Shown in pieces: positions 7,487 to 16,056 of a DNA stretch of 64,000 nucleotides. Position numbers and translations under genes: made by a program. Under the pieces are notes generated by a model. It saw only the letters and a program-made list of their open reading frames with translations, had not been told where the DNA came from and searched no databases. The DNA is from an uncultured Clostridia bacterium. Its GTDB lineage: Bacteria > Bacillota > Clostridia > HGM11514. Numbering within the stretch: the first letter of the stretch is position 1; every line of letters begins with the position of its first letter. Location of the stretch: positions 26,794-90,793 of the forward strand of contig CAKSKB010000010.1 of NCBI GenBank assembly GCA_934464705.1, read 5' to 3'.

Positions 7487-9724
7487 TTATTTCTGTATCT
7501 TTATTATCCTTACCAATCCGCCGTCCTCAATCGGTTCATCAGCATAAAGAAGGCAGTTTGACATATCTTCATCCTTCACATCGTCATACGACATCAAGGT
7601 GTAGTTATAGTTATAATCCTGAACATAGAATTTACAGTTCTTGGAAAGCCTATAGCTGCTGCCGCCGATCACGATATTATTTTTATCAAAGCTTGAAACC
7701 TTACCGGAGGTGTTAAGCTTTTCAAGTTCGCTCATACTGATAATCTTGTTATCGGCGATTACCGCTTCAACGGCACTGCCCTTTCCCGGGCGGAGAATAC
7801 CTGATACGGTATAAGTAGATTCCTTCCCGTCAACATCCAGAGTATAAACGGACGAACCTCTCTGCTTATCACATTCGGTCACGATTCCGAAGCTCGAAAA
7901 ATCCTTTGTAACATTGTTAAGCACCATAAACCCTATTTGTTTTCCGGAAAAAGCCACATAGAGAATATCGCTGCGGTCAAGCTTGTTTTTCTGAATATCG
8001 GAAAGTTTTATTGTTTTTGCCAAAGCGTCGGGGTCGGCTGAGTTTTCCGGAATATATCCGGCGTCTATAATCACCGCATCCTCCGAAAGAGCGTAATCGC
8101 CTACTGTTCTGCTCGAAAAACCGACTGCGCCGGCAACCGACGAGTTTTTGTTCATGAACGAAAGGCTGACAACGCCGCCCTTCGATGAATATTCGCACAC
8201 TCTCCCTCTGTAGGAAGCATAGTCCTTATCCACATTGAATTCCTGCACGGTTCCGCTCTGCCCGAGAAACTTCGCATAATACTTTGCCGTACCGTCGACC
8301 GTTTTCTTCTCGCACGAAAGCAGCAAACCGTATTTTGCGGAAGATTCACTCTCATCTATAACCGCAACGATTTCGCCGTCTTTGCCGAGTGCAACGGTGA
8401 TAAAATCGTTTATGTCATAAGCTGTTGAAAGCTGCGATACGGCTGTAGAGGATTCCAGACCGTATTCCTTGCCCGAAAGCTTAATCGATGTCACCTGCGC
8501 ACGGGTCGGATAAGCTTCTTCATAAACGCCCGACTCCTTGTCGCAGTACGCATAAAGCGTGTCGGCATGAACATCATAATAAACAACATCGTTTTTGGAA
8601 ATATCCGAAAAACTCTTAATGTTGCCGTCACGGATAACAAGCGTTTTGTCGGTTATGTTCCACATAGTCTTTATAGAATCGGCATCGTTGACCAAAACAG
8701 GGCCGTCCAGCTTTTTGGACTCAATTACCGAATAATCATACTCTCCGCCGGCATAGAAAACAGACATCGGCATACCGATTTCAATGCTGTCCTTAGCCTT
8801 GGAAAATGTGGTTTTTGAAAGTTTCAGATACACAAGCGCGTTTTCGTCGATATTGACCGTAAAGAGATTTCCGCCGTCTTTAAGAACAACCGAATTGCCC
8901 GTTACGCTTTCAACCGTACCGCTCTTTTTGTCATCGGTTCCGGTTTTAATGTAAGAAACAATCTCTTTGTCTTTATTAAGTATAAGCTTTGCTTTGCAGC
9001 CGATTTCGATTCTCCGGCAATTATTTTTGTATGTTCCGCCGCTGGTTGCAATGCTGTCCGCCAAAATACTGCCGTCTGTTTTGCCGCTGCCTAAGATTAT
9101 CACTTCATCTGAAAGCGAATAATCCATTTTCGTCATAAGCTTGCTGCTTGTTCCGTTCATATCGCAGCTAAGTGCCCTGTCAAAAATAAGCGCAACAACG
9201 CCTCTTGTTATGCGGTCATCGGCATTAAAGCTGAGCCCGTCGCAGATGCCGAGTTCCTGCGCCTTGTCGATATACCCGTAAGGGTATCCCCTGCCGATTT
9301 CGCCGGAACTGTACCCCAAAAGTCTCATAAGAATAGTAAGTGCCTGTGCATATGTGATATTTTCGCCCGGGTGGAAGGAACCGTCCGGATATCCGTAAAT
9401 AAGCTTGTTTTCAGCTGCGGTCGCTATATACTTCGCACCCCAGAACGAGGAAGGAACATCGGAAAACAAAAGCGATGAGCCGCCTTCCTTATAATTTGCG
9501 GCCTTGACCGCAATTACCGAAAATTCCGCACGGGTGATGAGATTGTCGGGAGCAAAGGTTCCGTCGCCCATGCCCGAAATTACGCCGAGGTCTGTAAGCC
9601 TTTCAACGCTGTCTTTGTAAAATGCACCCTCCGGCACATCTGAATAATCAGCATATGCGGTAAACGCCGACGCAGCAATCACTGCCGCAAGAATTATACT
9701 TAAAAGTCTTTTTACTCTTATCAT
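7487..9724 (-). CDS. SLH-domain cell-wall protein, third gene of the RND operon
   Basis: 745 aa with a signal peptide (RLLSIILAAVIAASAFTAYA) followed by three S-layer homology modules: about residues 26-78 (YSDVPEGAFYKDSVERLTDL), 87-140 (FSDVPSSFWGAKYIATAAEN) and 147-190. Each has the usual D-P-TRAEF or -TYAQAL ending. SLH modules bind pyruvylated wall polymers. The remaining 550 residues are beta-rich and contain repeated short segments of the type 'KSGTVESVTGNSVVLKDGG', which look like small barrel folds; no enzymatic motif was found. The ATG overlaps the stop of the upstream gene (ATGA) and has its own GGAGGTGA, so it is translationally coupled to the YhgE/HlyD-like protein. This suggests it is the wall-side partner of that exporter. 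Confidence 0.85.
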   Translation of the reverse strand: MIRVKRLLSIILAAVIAASAFTAYADYSDVPEGAFYKDSVERLTDLGVISGMGDGTFAPDNLITRAEFSVIAVKAANYKEGGSSLLFSDVPSSFWGAKYIATAAENKLIYGYPDGSFHPGENITYAQALTILMRLLGYSSGEIGRGYPYGYIDKAQELGICDGLSFNADDRITRGVVALIFDRALSCDMNGTSSKLMTKMDYSLSDEVIILGSGKTDGSILADSIATSGGTYKNNCRRIEIGCKAKLILNKDKEIVSYIKTGTDDKKSGTVESVTGNSVVLKDGGNLFTVNIDENALVYLKLSKTTFSKAKDSIEIGMPMSVFYAGGEYDYSVIESKKLDGPVLVNDADSIKTMWNITDKTLVIRDGNIKSFSDISKNDVVYYDVHADTLYAYCDKESGVYEEAYPTRAQVTSIKLSGKEYGLESSTAVSQLSTAYDINDFITVALGKDGEIVAVIDESESSAKYGLLLSCEKKTVDGTAKYYAKFLGQSGTVQEFNVDKDYASYRGRVCEYSSKGGVVSLSFMNKNSSVAGAVGFSSRTVGDYALSEDAVIIDAGYIPENSADPDALAKTIKLSDIQKNKLDRSDILYVAFSGKQIGFMVLNNVTKDFSSFGIVTECDKQRGSSVYTLDVDGKESTYTVSGILRPGKGSAVEAVIADNKIISMSELEKLNTSGKVSSFDKNNIVIGGSSYRLSKNCKFYVQDYNYNYTLMSYDDVKDEDMSNCLLYADEPIEDGGLVRIIKIQK

Positions 9725-12700
9725 TTGCCGTCACCTCCGAAATCTGCACTGACGGCAGTGCCGTCCTGCAAATCGCCTGTGTTTTCGACGGTTACATAAA
9801 CCGTTTCTTCGTCAATCGACTTAACCTTACCCGAAAGAACCGTGTCTGTTCCGGAAACGGTAAGTTTAACCGAATCTCCGGTTTTGATTTTTTTCACAAC
9901 ATCTTCGTCCGCACTGATTTTGGCGGTAAGGGTTGTAAGGTCGGCAATTGTAACGACGCTGTCCTTGGTGGAAGCTATGCTGTCGTGAACCTCCTTGGAC
10001 TTTTTGATAACTGTTCCGTCTGCCGGAGCATATATGAACAGCTTGCTGTAGTTATCGTTGAGCCTTGCGAGCTTGATGTCAAGGTCGCTGCGGTCAAGCC
10101 TTGCCTTTTCAAGGGTTGATGTCACATTGTCATTCTGAATTTTAACAAGCAGCTGACCTTTCTTTACATAATCTCCGCTTTCCGCATAAACAGCAGCCGC
10201 ATTGCCGCTCTGGCGGCTGATTACTGCGGTGTAATCCGCGTCCTTAAACGAACCGACGGACGCACTTTCCACATCGCCGGAGGATGTGTGAACAACTGCT
10301 GCTGCGGTCATTCCGTCGGAAATTCCGCCGGGGTTTGAAAGCGTGATTTCGACATTGTAAACAGCAATTCCGCCGACGGAGCCGTTTCTCGAATCCGAAA
10401 CGGCTGTTACGGTACCCGAGAGGCTGACCATGTAATCATCGGAGGTTACGGTTGCGCTGTTTCCGATTTTGATTTTATCCCTTCCGGAAGCCGTGAACGG
10501 AACGGAAGCAATAATTTTATTTTCATCAACGATTTTACCGATTGTTGCGGCGTTTACCCTCTCGCCGTTTTTGATAGAAAACTCACGGAGTATACCCGAA
10601 GCAGGAGCGTAAATGCTCAAATCGTTGACATTTGTCTGCGCTGTCTGAATGGAAATATCGGCTTTGGTTATCGAGTTCTTGGTGGTTGCGATGGAATCCG
10701 CAATACCGCTGTCTTTGAGCCTGTAGAGCAGCTGACCCTTTTTCACCTTATCGCCAACCTCAAACGAAGCCTCCTCGATTTCACCCTTGCCCTCGGGGAT
10801 AACCTCGGTTTTACTTTCCGCCGAAAGCGTTCCGAAATACTCCTGAACCGTTTTCGTTTCGGTTTTCTTAGGCTCTGTTTTTTTCTTCTGCGTATCCTTG
10901 CCGCAGGCGGTAAACATCAGAGATACGCACAAAAGAAGCATTAATAATGTACCTGTCTTCTTCAACTTATTTCCTCCGTTCTTTTTCTTTTTCTTTATAA
11001 TTCTGATTATTATAAACACAATTATTATAAGAACGCCCAGTCCCACAAGCGCTTTTGTCAAGCCGTTTCCGCCGGGGATAATCGCAAGTATGCGGTCAAG
11101 AAGCGTTCCCTTATCGTCGGACTGCGCCGCAGCTTCGTTGTCGTCCTCTTTGATATCCGGAGTTTTAACAACAAACTGAACCGATGTGGGCGTTACAACG
11201 CCGGGCGCCGCAAACGAAACAACCTCTGCCGATGCACTTGCCGAAATTGCGGAAGCAATATCGCCGCCGTATTCCGAATAAAGGTCGGTCGCCTGGGAGG
11301 TAGCGGAATTTAATGTATCCGTACCGTTATAAAGCTGCGATGCGCCGGAGCTTAAAAGCGAAATACTGTCTGCAAACTCATCAAACACCGAAGACACTGT
11401 ATTTGTGCTGTCAGAGAGCGTATCAAAACTGCTTGAAAGCGTTCCGATACCGCCGTAAAGCGCATTTATCGAATCGTCCAGCGTTGTGTAGTTTGAGGAA
11501 AGCTTGCTCACGCCGTCGGCATACGAATCAAATCCGCGGCGCAAATCCTCATTGCCGTCATAAATCTGCTGTGCGCCGTCAATCATAGTCATTGAGCCGT
11601 TCGCAAACTCCATTGAAACATCATAAAGCGATGTAAGGCTGTTTACGCCGTTTGTATAAGTTGAAAGACCCGAATTCAAGGTTTTCATATTTTCAAGCAT
11701 TGTGTTTGAGCCTTCCGCAAGCTGCTCCGCCGCACTGCCGAATGTGAGTGCGCTTGAATACAGCGAGCTTATTCCGCTCTGCGCCTGTTTTGTTCCTGCG
11801 GCAACCTGCCCTGCACCGGTTACAAGACCCGTCATGCCTTCCGATATAGCCTTAAGCTGCGCCTTATACGGATTTGAATCGTCCATCGTTGAAACAAGCA
11901 TATCGAGAGAAGCTTTTGCGGAATTTATACCGCCGTAAACGCTTTCCGCGCCGGAAACAAGCGTGGAAACATCGGTATTTGCAGACCTGAGTTCTTTAAG
12001 ACCCGAACGGATTTCGCCTGTTTTTCCGGCTGCCGTGCTAAGCCCTGTTTCAATCTGTTTATACCCCGATTTCAGCGTATCGCCGCCGGAGGAAAGAGAG
12101 TTGATATCGCCCTCTTTTGATTCAAGCTGTTTTTTTGCGTTGACTATCGTGTCTTTATTTTCCGTAATCTTTTTAAGACCTTCGCTTACGCTGCTTATAC
12201 CGTTTGAAACATCGGCAGACTTTCCGTCAAGTTCCGTAAGAGCCGACCGCACCGATGCCGAACCGCCCGACAGGTCGCCCATACCGGAATCCACCGTATG
12301 AAGCCCGTTTCCGAAGGTGTCTATTCCGGCAACAAGGCTCGGAAGGCTTGAACGGATATTCTGCGCGCCGCTGTCGAGAAGCGTTACGCCCGACGCCAGA
12401 TCTTCGGCACCGTTTTTAAGTGTTCCGGTGCCGCTCACGAGGCTCGAAACCGATGAAGCCATTGACGAAACGCCCGCCTTCATGGTGTCCATCGTACCCA
12501 GGATTCCGTCCGAAATCCTTACAAATCCGATTGTAAGACCCGACATTTCAAAATCCTTTGCGTCAAAGGTGATTTCGTATGTTTTGTCAAGCCCCGGAAG
12601 AATCATAAATGTAAGCTGCTTCGTGCTGCCGACATTAGCAAATATTGCGTCCTCACAGGCTATGTTTTTACACCTTTTGGTGTCAAGCTGCATAGTCACC

Positions 12701-13173
12701 TGAGCAATATAGTTATCGGTAAAATACTGTTCCGTGCGCTTGTTTGTTTTTGCATCAATCGTTATCATGAATTTTCCGCTTTTTCCGGCGGTTTTTTCAC
12801 CCTTGATGTTTTTGCCGTCAATGCTGTATTTTATATCGAAATTCCACGGAAGTTCAGCCTTTTTGAGTTTTCCCTGATAAATAAAGGACGATGCGTTGTC
12901 GGGAACCTTCCATTCGACACTTCCGTTTTTGACTTTAGGCTCGGAATCCGATGTAAGATTTTTATACTCGCTGTAATTTCCGTAATCGACAATCGTTTTC
13001 TGACTGCTGATTTTGAAGGAATTTACAACATATGCGTCCTTAAGGCTTCCGTCAAGGTTGAGAATTGCGTAAACTGTTTCTTCCTTGGGAACATTCTCTG
13101 CGGAATAGACGCAGCAGCTCAAAAGCTGGGTCATGCAGACAAGAACCGCAAGTGTTCGTTTAATCAGCTTCAT
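9721..13173 (-). CDS. YhgE-like membrane protein fused in frame to a double HlyD-like lipoprotein
   Basis: The start at 13173 has AGGAGGAGG upstream and opens on a signal sequence (KLIKRTLAVLVCMTQLLSCC). It overlaps the RND gene by 14 nt. Total length is 1150 aa. Residues 1-230 form a beta-rich domain. About 230-660 is a very long helical region of LxxG-like heptads (SLVSGTGTLKNGAEDLASG and many similar), as in YhgE/Pip-type proteins. Then follows a transmembrane helix (LVGLGVLIIIVFIIIRIIKK). At residue 737 a second module begins: a lipoprotein signal (MLLLCVSLMFTAC), then two successive barrel-sandwich/lipoyl-like HlyD units (VKKGQLLYRLKDSG and APASG; VKKGQLLVKIQND and APADG). The two modules are normally separate proteins. 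No stop separates them, yet GGAGG and a TTG start sit exactly at the junction, so the second part may also be made alone. Confidence 0.82.
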   Translation of the reverse strand: MKLIKRTLAVLVCMTQLLSCCVYSAENVPKEETVYAILNLDGSLKDAYVVNSFKISSQKTIVDYGNYSEYKNLTSDSEPKVKNGSVEWKVPDNASSFIYQGKLKKAELPWNFDIKYSIDGKNIKGEKTAGKSGKFMITIDAKTNKRTEQYFTDNYIAQVTMQLDTKRCKNIACEDAIFANVGSTKQLTFMILPGLDKTYEITFDAKDFEMSGLTIGFVRISDGILGTMDTMKAGVSSMASSVSSLVSGTGTLKNGAEDLASGVTLLDSGAQNIRSSLPSLVAGIDTFGNGLHTVDSGMGDLSGGSASVRSALTELDGKSADVSNGISSVSEGLKKITENKDTIVNAKKQLESKEGDINSLSSGGDTLKSGYKQIETGLSTAAGKTGEIRSGLKELRSANTDVSTLVSGAESVYGGINSAKASLDMLVSTMDDSNPYKAQLKAISEGMTGLVTGAGQVAAGTKQAQSGISSLYSSALTFGSAAEQLAEGSNTMLENMKTLNSGLSTYTNGVNSLTSLYDVSMEFANGSMTMIDGAQQIYDGNEDLRRGFDSYADGVSKLSSNYTTLDDSINALYGGIGTLSSSFDTLSDSTNTVSSVFDEFADSISLLSSGASQLYNGTDTLNSATSQATDLYSEYGGDIASAISASASAEVVSFAAPGVVTPTSVQFVVKTPDIKEDDNEAAAQSDDKGTLLDRILAIIPGGNGLTKALVGLGVLIIIVFIIIRIIKKKKKNGGNKLKKTGTLLMLLLCVSLMFTACGKDTQKKKTEPKKTETKTVQEYFGTLSAESKTEVIPEGKGEIEEASFEVGDKVKKGQLLYRLKDSGIADSIATTKNSITKADISIQTAQTNVNDLSIYAPASGILREFSIKNGERVNAATIGKIVDENKIIASVPFTASGRDKIKIGNSATVTSDDYMVSLSGTVTAVSDSRNGSVGGIAVYNVEITLSNPGGISDGMTAAAVVHTSSGDVESASVGSFKDADYTAVISRQSGNAAAVYAESGDYVKKGQLLVKIQNDNVTSTLEKARLDRSDLDIKLARLNDNYSKLFIYAPADGTVIKKSKEVHDSIASTKDSVVTIADLTTLTAKISADEDVVKKIKTGDSVKLTVSGTDTVLSGKVKSIDEETVYVTVENTGDLQDGTAVSADFGGDGK
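10963..10977 (-). promoter_or_regulatory. Internal ribosome-binding site and TTG start at a gene-fusion junction
   Basis: On the minus strand GGAGG (10977-10973) lies 7 nt before TTG (10965-10963). The TTG is in frame with the large upstream protein and opens a complete lipoprotein signal. If used, it yields a separate 414-aa HlyD-like lipoprotein ending at 9721. Confidence 0.65.
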
Positions 13174-15238
13174 GATTAACCTCCTCCTGTTCTTCACCGG
13201 TATAAACCTTCATTTTATAAGTGGTTTTTCTGATTGCTCCGTCAAAGAACGCAATCAGCGGCGGCAGTGCGAAAAGCACGAGCACGCCCGACAGAATACC
13301 GCCTCTTCCGACCAGAATACCCAGCTGGCTTATAACGCCGTTTGTGGACATCATTCCGAGAGAAAGCCCCGATGCCGTAAGAATGGTCGCCGATGTGATA
13401 ACTGACGGTGCGGTGTCCTGCAGTGTTTTCTGTGCTGCGGGTTTGGCAAGCATCGTATGGCGGTTTTCAATATATCTGTCCGCAAAAAGGATTGCGTAGT
13501 CAACCGTTGCGCCGAGCTGAATGGAACTTATAATAAGATAGCCTATATAGAAAAGGTCATCTCCGGCAAAATACGGAACCGCAAGATTTATCCAGATTGA
13601 AAGTTCAATCAGCACAAGCAGAATAACCGGCAGCATGATTGACTTGAAGTTTATAACAAGTATCAGCGCAATCGACAAAATTGCAAGGAAATTAACTTTT
13701 GTGTTATCGCTTGTAACAACACCCTTGAGGTCGTATGAACTTACCGTATCTCCGGCAACAAGACCCTTGTCGCCGTAAAGGTCTTTTACAAGCTTTTTGA
13801 TGTCGTTTACAACCGAGAACGAAAATTTACCTTCCGCAGGAGCGTCAAGCGTAACCACAAAACGGCTGTAATCCTTGCTTATCAGCTGGTCAAGAGAATC
13901 CTTCGGAACAAGTTCTTCCGGAATCTGATACCCTACCGATTCCGAATACGAAATCACCGATGTCACATACGGATTGCTTTCAAGCTGTTCGGTAAGTTCC
14001 GCTTCCGTTGCGTATTTCCCTTTCGGAACCATAATCGCAACAAGGTTTGACTGCCCGAATATATTTTCGATTTTTTCTGTATCATCACCAAGCTGAGTAC
14101 CTTTGCCGTAAATTCCGGACTGACCGTAGCGAAAACTGTTCTTCCCCTGGGCAATATAGCACGGAACAAGCAAAATCGCAAATATGAGAATTACCGGCGT
14201 GCTCACCTTAAACACAGCTTTTGAAAGTTTTTCAAAGGACGGCATAAAGTTTTTGTGCTCCGTTTTGTCGATTAACTTATAAGTAACAAGAATAAGCGAC
14301 GGAAGGAACAAAAGAACGGTTATGAGCGAAATCGCAATAGCCTTAGCCATTACCCAGCCCATATCCGGACCGATTTTGAACTTCATAAGCACCAGAGCCG
14401 CAAAACCCATAACTGTTGTGAGTCCGCTCGACATTACCGAAGCGAAAGACTTTTTAACCGCAAGCGACATTGCTTTTTCGACATCGCTTTCCGTTTCTCT
14501 GAATTCCTGGAATCTGTGCATTATAAATATGGAATAGTCCATCGAAACCGCAAGCTGCAGTATGCTTCCGGCGGAGTTGGTTACGAAGGAAATCTCGCCG
14601 AAAAACAGGTTCGTGCCTCGATTTATGGCGATTGCCACACCGATTGTGACAAGAAAGATTATCGGTTCCACATATGAAGTGGTCGCAAAAATCAGAATAA
14701 AGAATATAAGAATTACACAGAAAACCATAATCTTCTGCACTTCTTTTTCCGTAAGCTGAATGGCTGCGGCGTTGTTTACGGCAGTTCCGCTCATAGCTCC
14801 CCCATCGCCTATGATTTTACGAAGTGCATTTACGGCTTCAACCTTCTTTTCATCGTCAATCGTAACGGTAAAAAGGGCGTTGCCGTCTTTGTAATACTCC
14901 TCAACGGTCTTTGTTTCAAGCATATCGAGCGGCTGATACACATTTACCGCATCGTCAAGCCACGAAACTTCTTTAACGCCGTCAACCGCCTTGAACTTTT
15001 CCTTATACGAAAGCGCCTCCGGCAGAGAAACATCCGGCACCATAACCCGGGCATTCGGAATATCGGTTTTATATTCGTTTTCCATCGTGTCAAGGGCAAT
15101 GGTTGACGGAGAGTCGTCCGGAAGATAATCGACCAGGTCATAATCGACCTTAACAAAGCTCGACGCAACCAGTGAAACCGCCGTCATAATCAGAAACAGC
15201 ACAGGCATAATATACTTATGCTTCAATATGAATTTCAT
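13160..15238 (-). CDS. MMPL-type RND superfamily transporter
   Basis: 692 aa, with the layout of Gram-positive MMPL/YdgH-type RND pumps. There is an N-terminal helix (YIMPVLFLIMTAVSLVASSFV), an extracytoplasmic porter domain (about 35-165), a block of helices (170-350, with FATTSYVEPIIFLVTIGVAI and the SMDYSIFIMHRFQE segment typical of helix 4), a second porter domain (about 385-520), and a second block of helices containing QLGATVDYAILFADRYIENR. It would use the proton gradient to move lipids, peptides or drugs across the membrane. It is the first gene of the operon with the YhgE/HlyD-like and SLH genes, behind a promoter that overlaps a palindrome facing tetR. The start is ATG with a weak GGTGAT. 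Confidence 0.92.
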   Translation of the reverse strand: MKFILKHKYIMPVLFLIMTAVSLVASSFVKVDYDLVDYLPDDSPSTIALDTMENEYKTDIPNARVMVPDVSLPEALSYKEKFKAVDGVKEVSWLDDAVNVYQPLDMLETKTVEEYYKDGNALFTVTIDDEKKVEAVNALRKIIGDGGAMSGTAVNNAAAIQLTEKEVQKIMVFCVILIFFILIFATTSYVEPIIFLVTIGVAIAINRGTNLFFGEISFVTNSAGSILQLAVSMDYSIFIMHRFQEFRETESDVEKAMSLAVKKSFASVMSSGLTTVMGFAALVLMKFKIGPDMGWVMAKAIAISLITVLLFLPSLILVTYKLIDKTEHKNFMPSFEKLSKAVFKVSTPVILIFAILLVPCYIAQGKNSFRYGQSGIYGKGTQLGDDTEKIENIFGQSNLVAIMVPKGKYATEAELTEQLESNPYVTSVISYSESVGYQIPEELVPKDSLDQLISKDYSRFVVTLDAPAEGKFSFSVVNDIKKLVKDLYGDKGLVAGDTVSSYDLKGVVTSDNTKVNFLAILSIALILVINFKSIMLPVILLVLIELSIWINLAVPYFAGDDLFYIGYLIISSIQLGATVDYAILFADRYIENRHTMLAKPAAQKTLQDTAPSVITSATILTASGLSLGMMSTNGVISQLGILVGRGGILSGVLVLFALPPLIAFFDGAIRKTTYKMKVYTGEEQEEVNHEAD

Positions 15239-15286
15239 ACTATCACCAATCGATTCATAATTTTTCTTGACTTTTTTTCTTCAATA

Positions 15287-15304
15287 ATATATTATATAAT
15301 ATAT
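15287..15304. promoter_or_regulatory. Palindromic candidate TetR operator
   Basis: The 18-bp perfect palindrome ATATATTATATAATATAT spans the -10 region of the leftward RND promoter (ATTATA at 15291-15296). It lies between the divergent RND and TetR genes. Its all-AT composition weakens the case, but the location is what a repressor site would need. Confidence 0.5.
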
Positions 15305-15319
15305 AGAAGAATTTTTCAA
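15291..15319 (-). promoter_or_regulatory. Sigma-A promoter of the RND operon
   Basis: On the minus strand TTGAAA and TATAAT are separated by 17 nt, about 55 nt before the RND start codon. The -10 box lies inside the palindrome. Confidence 0.8.
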
Positions 15320-15399
15320 TACACAAAATCATACAAGTGTCGGTTATTTTACATTTTTTTTAATTTGTATCCGAAAAAAGAAAGGAATTACGGGCATTT

Positions 15400-15966
15400 A
15401 TGAATCAAAACGACCTTAGAGTTAAAAAAACACTGAAGCTTCTGTCGGACGCTCTGCGGGAGCTCATGTGCGAAAAGCCGTTTGAAAAGATAAGCGTTGT
15501 GGACATCTGTGACCGTGCGATGGTTCACCGTGCCACTTTTTACGCACATTTTGAGGACAAATATCATCTTTTAAGGTACACCTTAAGCGAACTCGAATCG
15601 CCGCTCGACAAAGACGATATCACGGCGCACGATTTTGAAGGCTACAAAAAATACTATCTTGACGCCGCATATGAAATTCTGACCATACTTTCAAAGAATC
15701 AGAAACTGTATAAAAACGCATCGATAAAAAACCGTGAGGAGTCGGTTATAACATCGATTCGGGCGACAATTTCAATGAAAATCTGCGAAAAGCTGGAGCG
15801 GTGCAGAGAATCGGGCATAAAAATGCCGGTACCGCCCGAAATAATCTCCCGTTTCTGCGGCGGCGGAGCAATGAATGTGATTGAATGGTGGATTGTAAAC
15901 GACATGCCGATCCCGCCGGAAAAAATTATAGAATATATAGGTAATCTTCTGCCCGATTTCGACTGA
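15400..15966 (+). CDS. TetR/AcrR-family repressor of the adjacent RND operon
   Basis: 188 aa. The N-terminal helix-turn-helix (residues about 8-55: LKLLSDALRELMCEKPFEKI, VVDICDRAMVHRATFYAHF) is the TetR DNA-binding domain, with the diagnostic F/Y-Y-x-HF-x-DK ending (FYAHFEDKYHLL). The C-terminal half resembles the TetR_C_8-type effector domain of Firmicutes regulators. It is divergent from the MMPL pump, an arrangement that usually signals local repression relieved by a pump substrate. Its ribosome-binding site is AGAAAGGAA. Autoregulation is possible because the palindrome at 15287-15304 lies in the shared control region. Confidence 0.9.
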   Translation: MNQNDLRVKKTLKLLSDALRELMCEKPFEKISVVDICDRAMVHRATFYAHFEDKYHLLRYTLSELESPLDKDDITAHDFEGYKKYYLDAAYEILTILSKNQKLYKNASIKNREESVITSIRATISMKICEKLERCRESGIKMPVPPEIISRFCGGGAMNVIEWWIVNDMPIPPEKIIEYIGNLLPDFD

Positions 15967-16056
15967 TGTTTGTTTTCTTATTATAATTGTTTGTTTTCGG
16001 TATGTAAGAATCAGAAAATTTGTGGTATACTTATCAAAAACGAAAGGAAACCGAAA

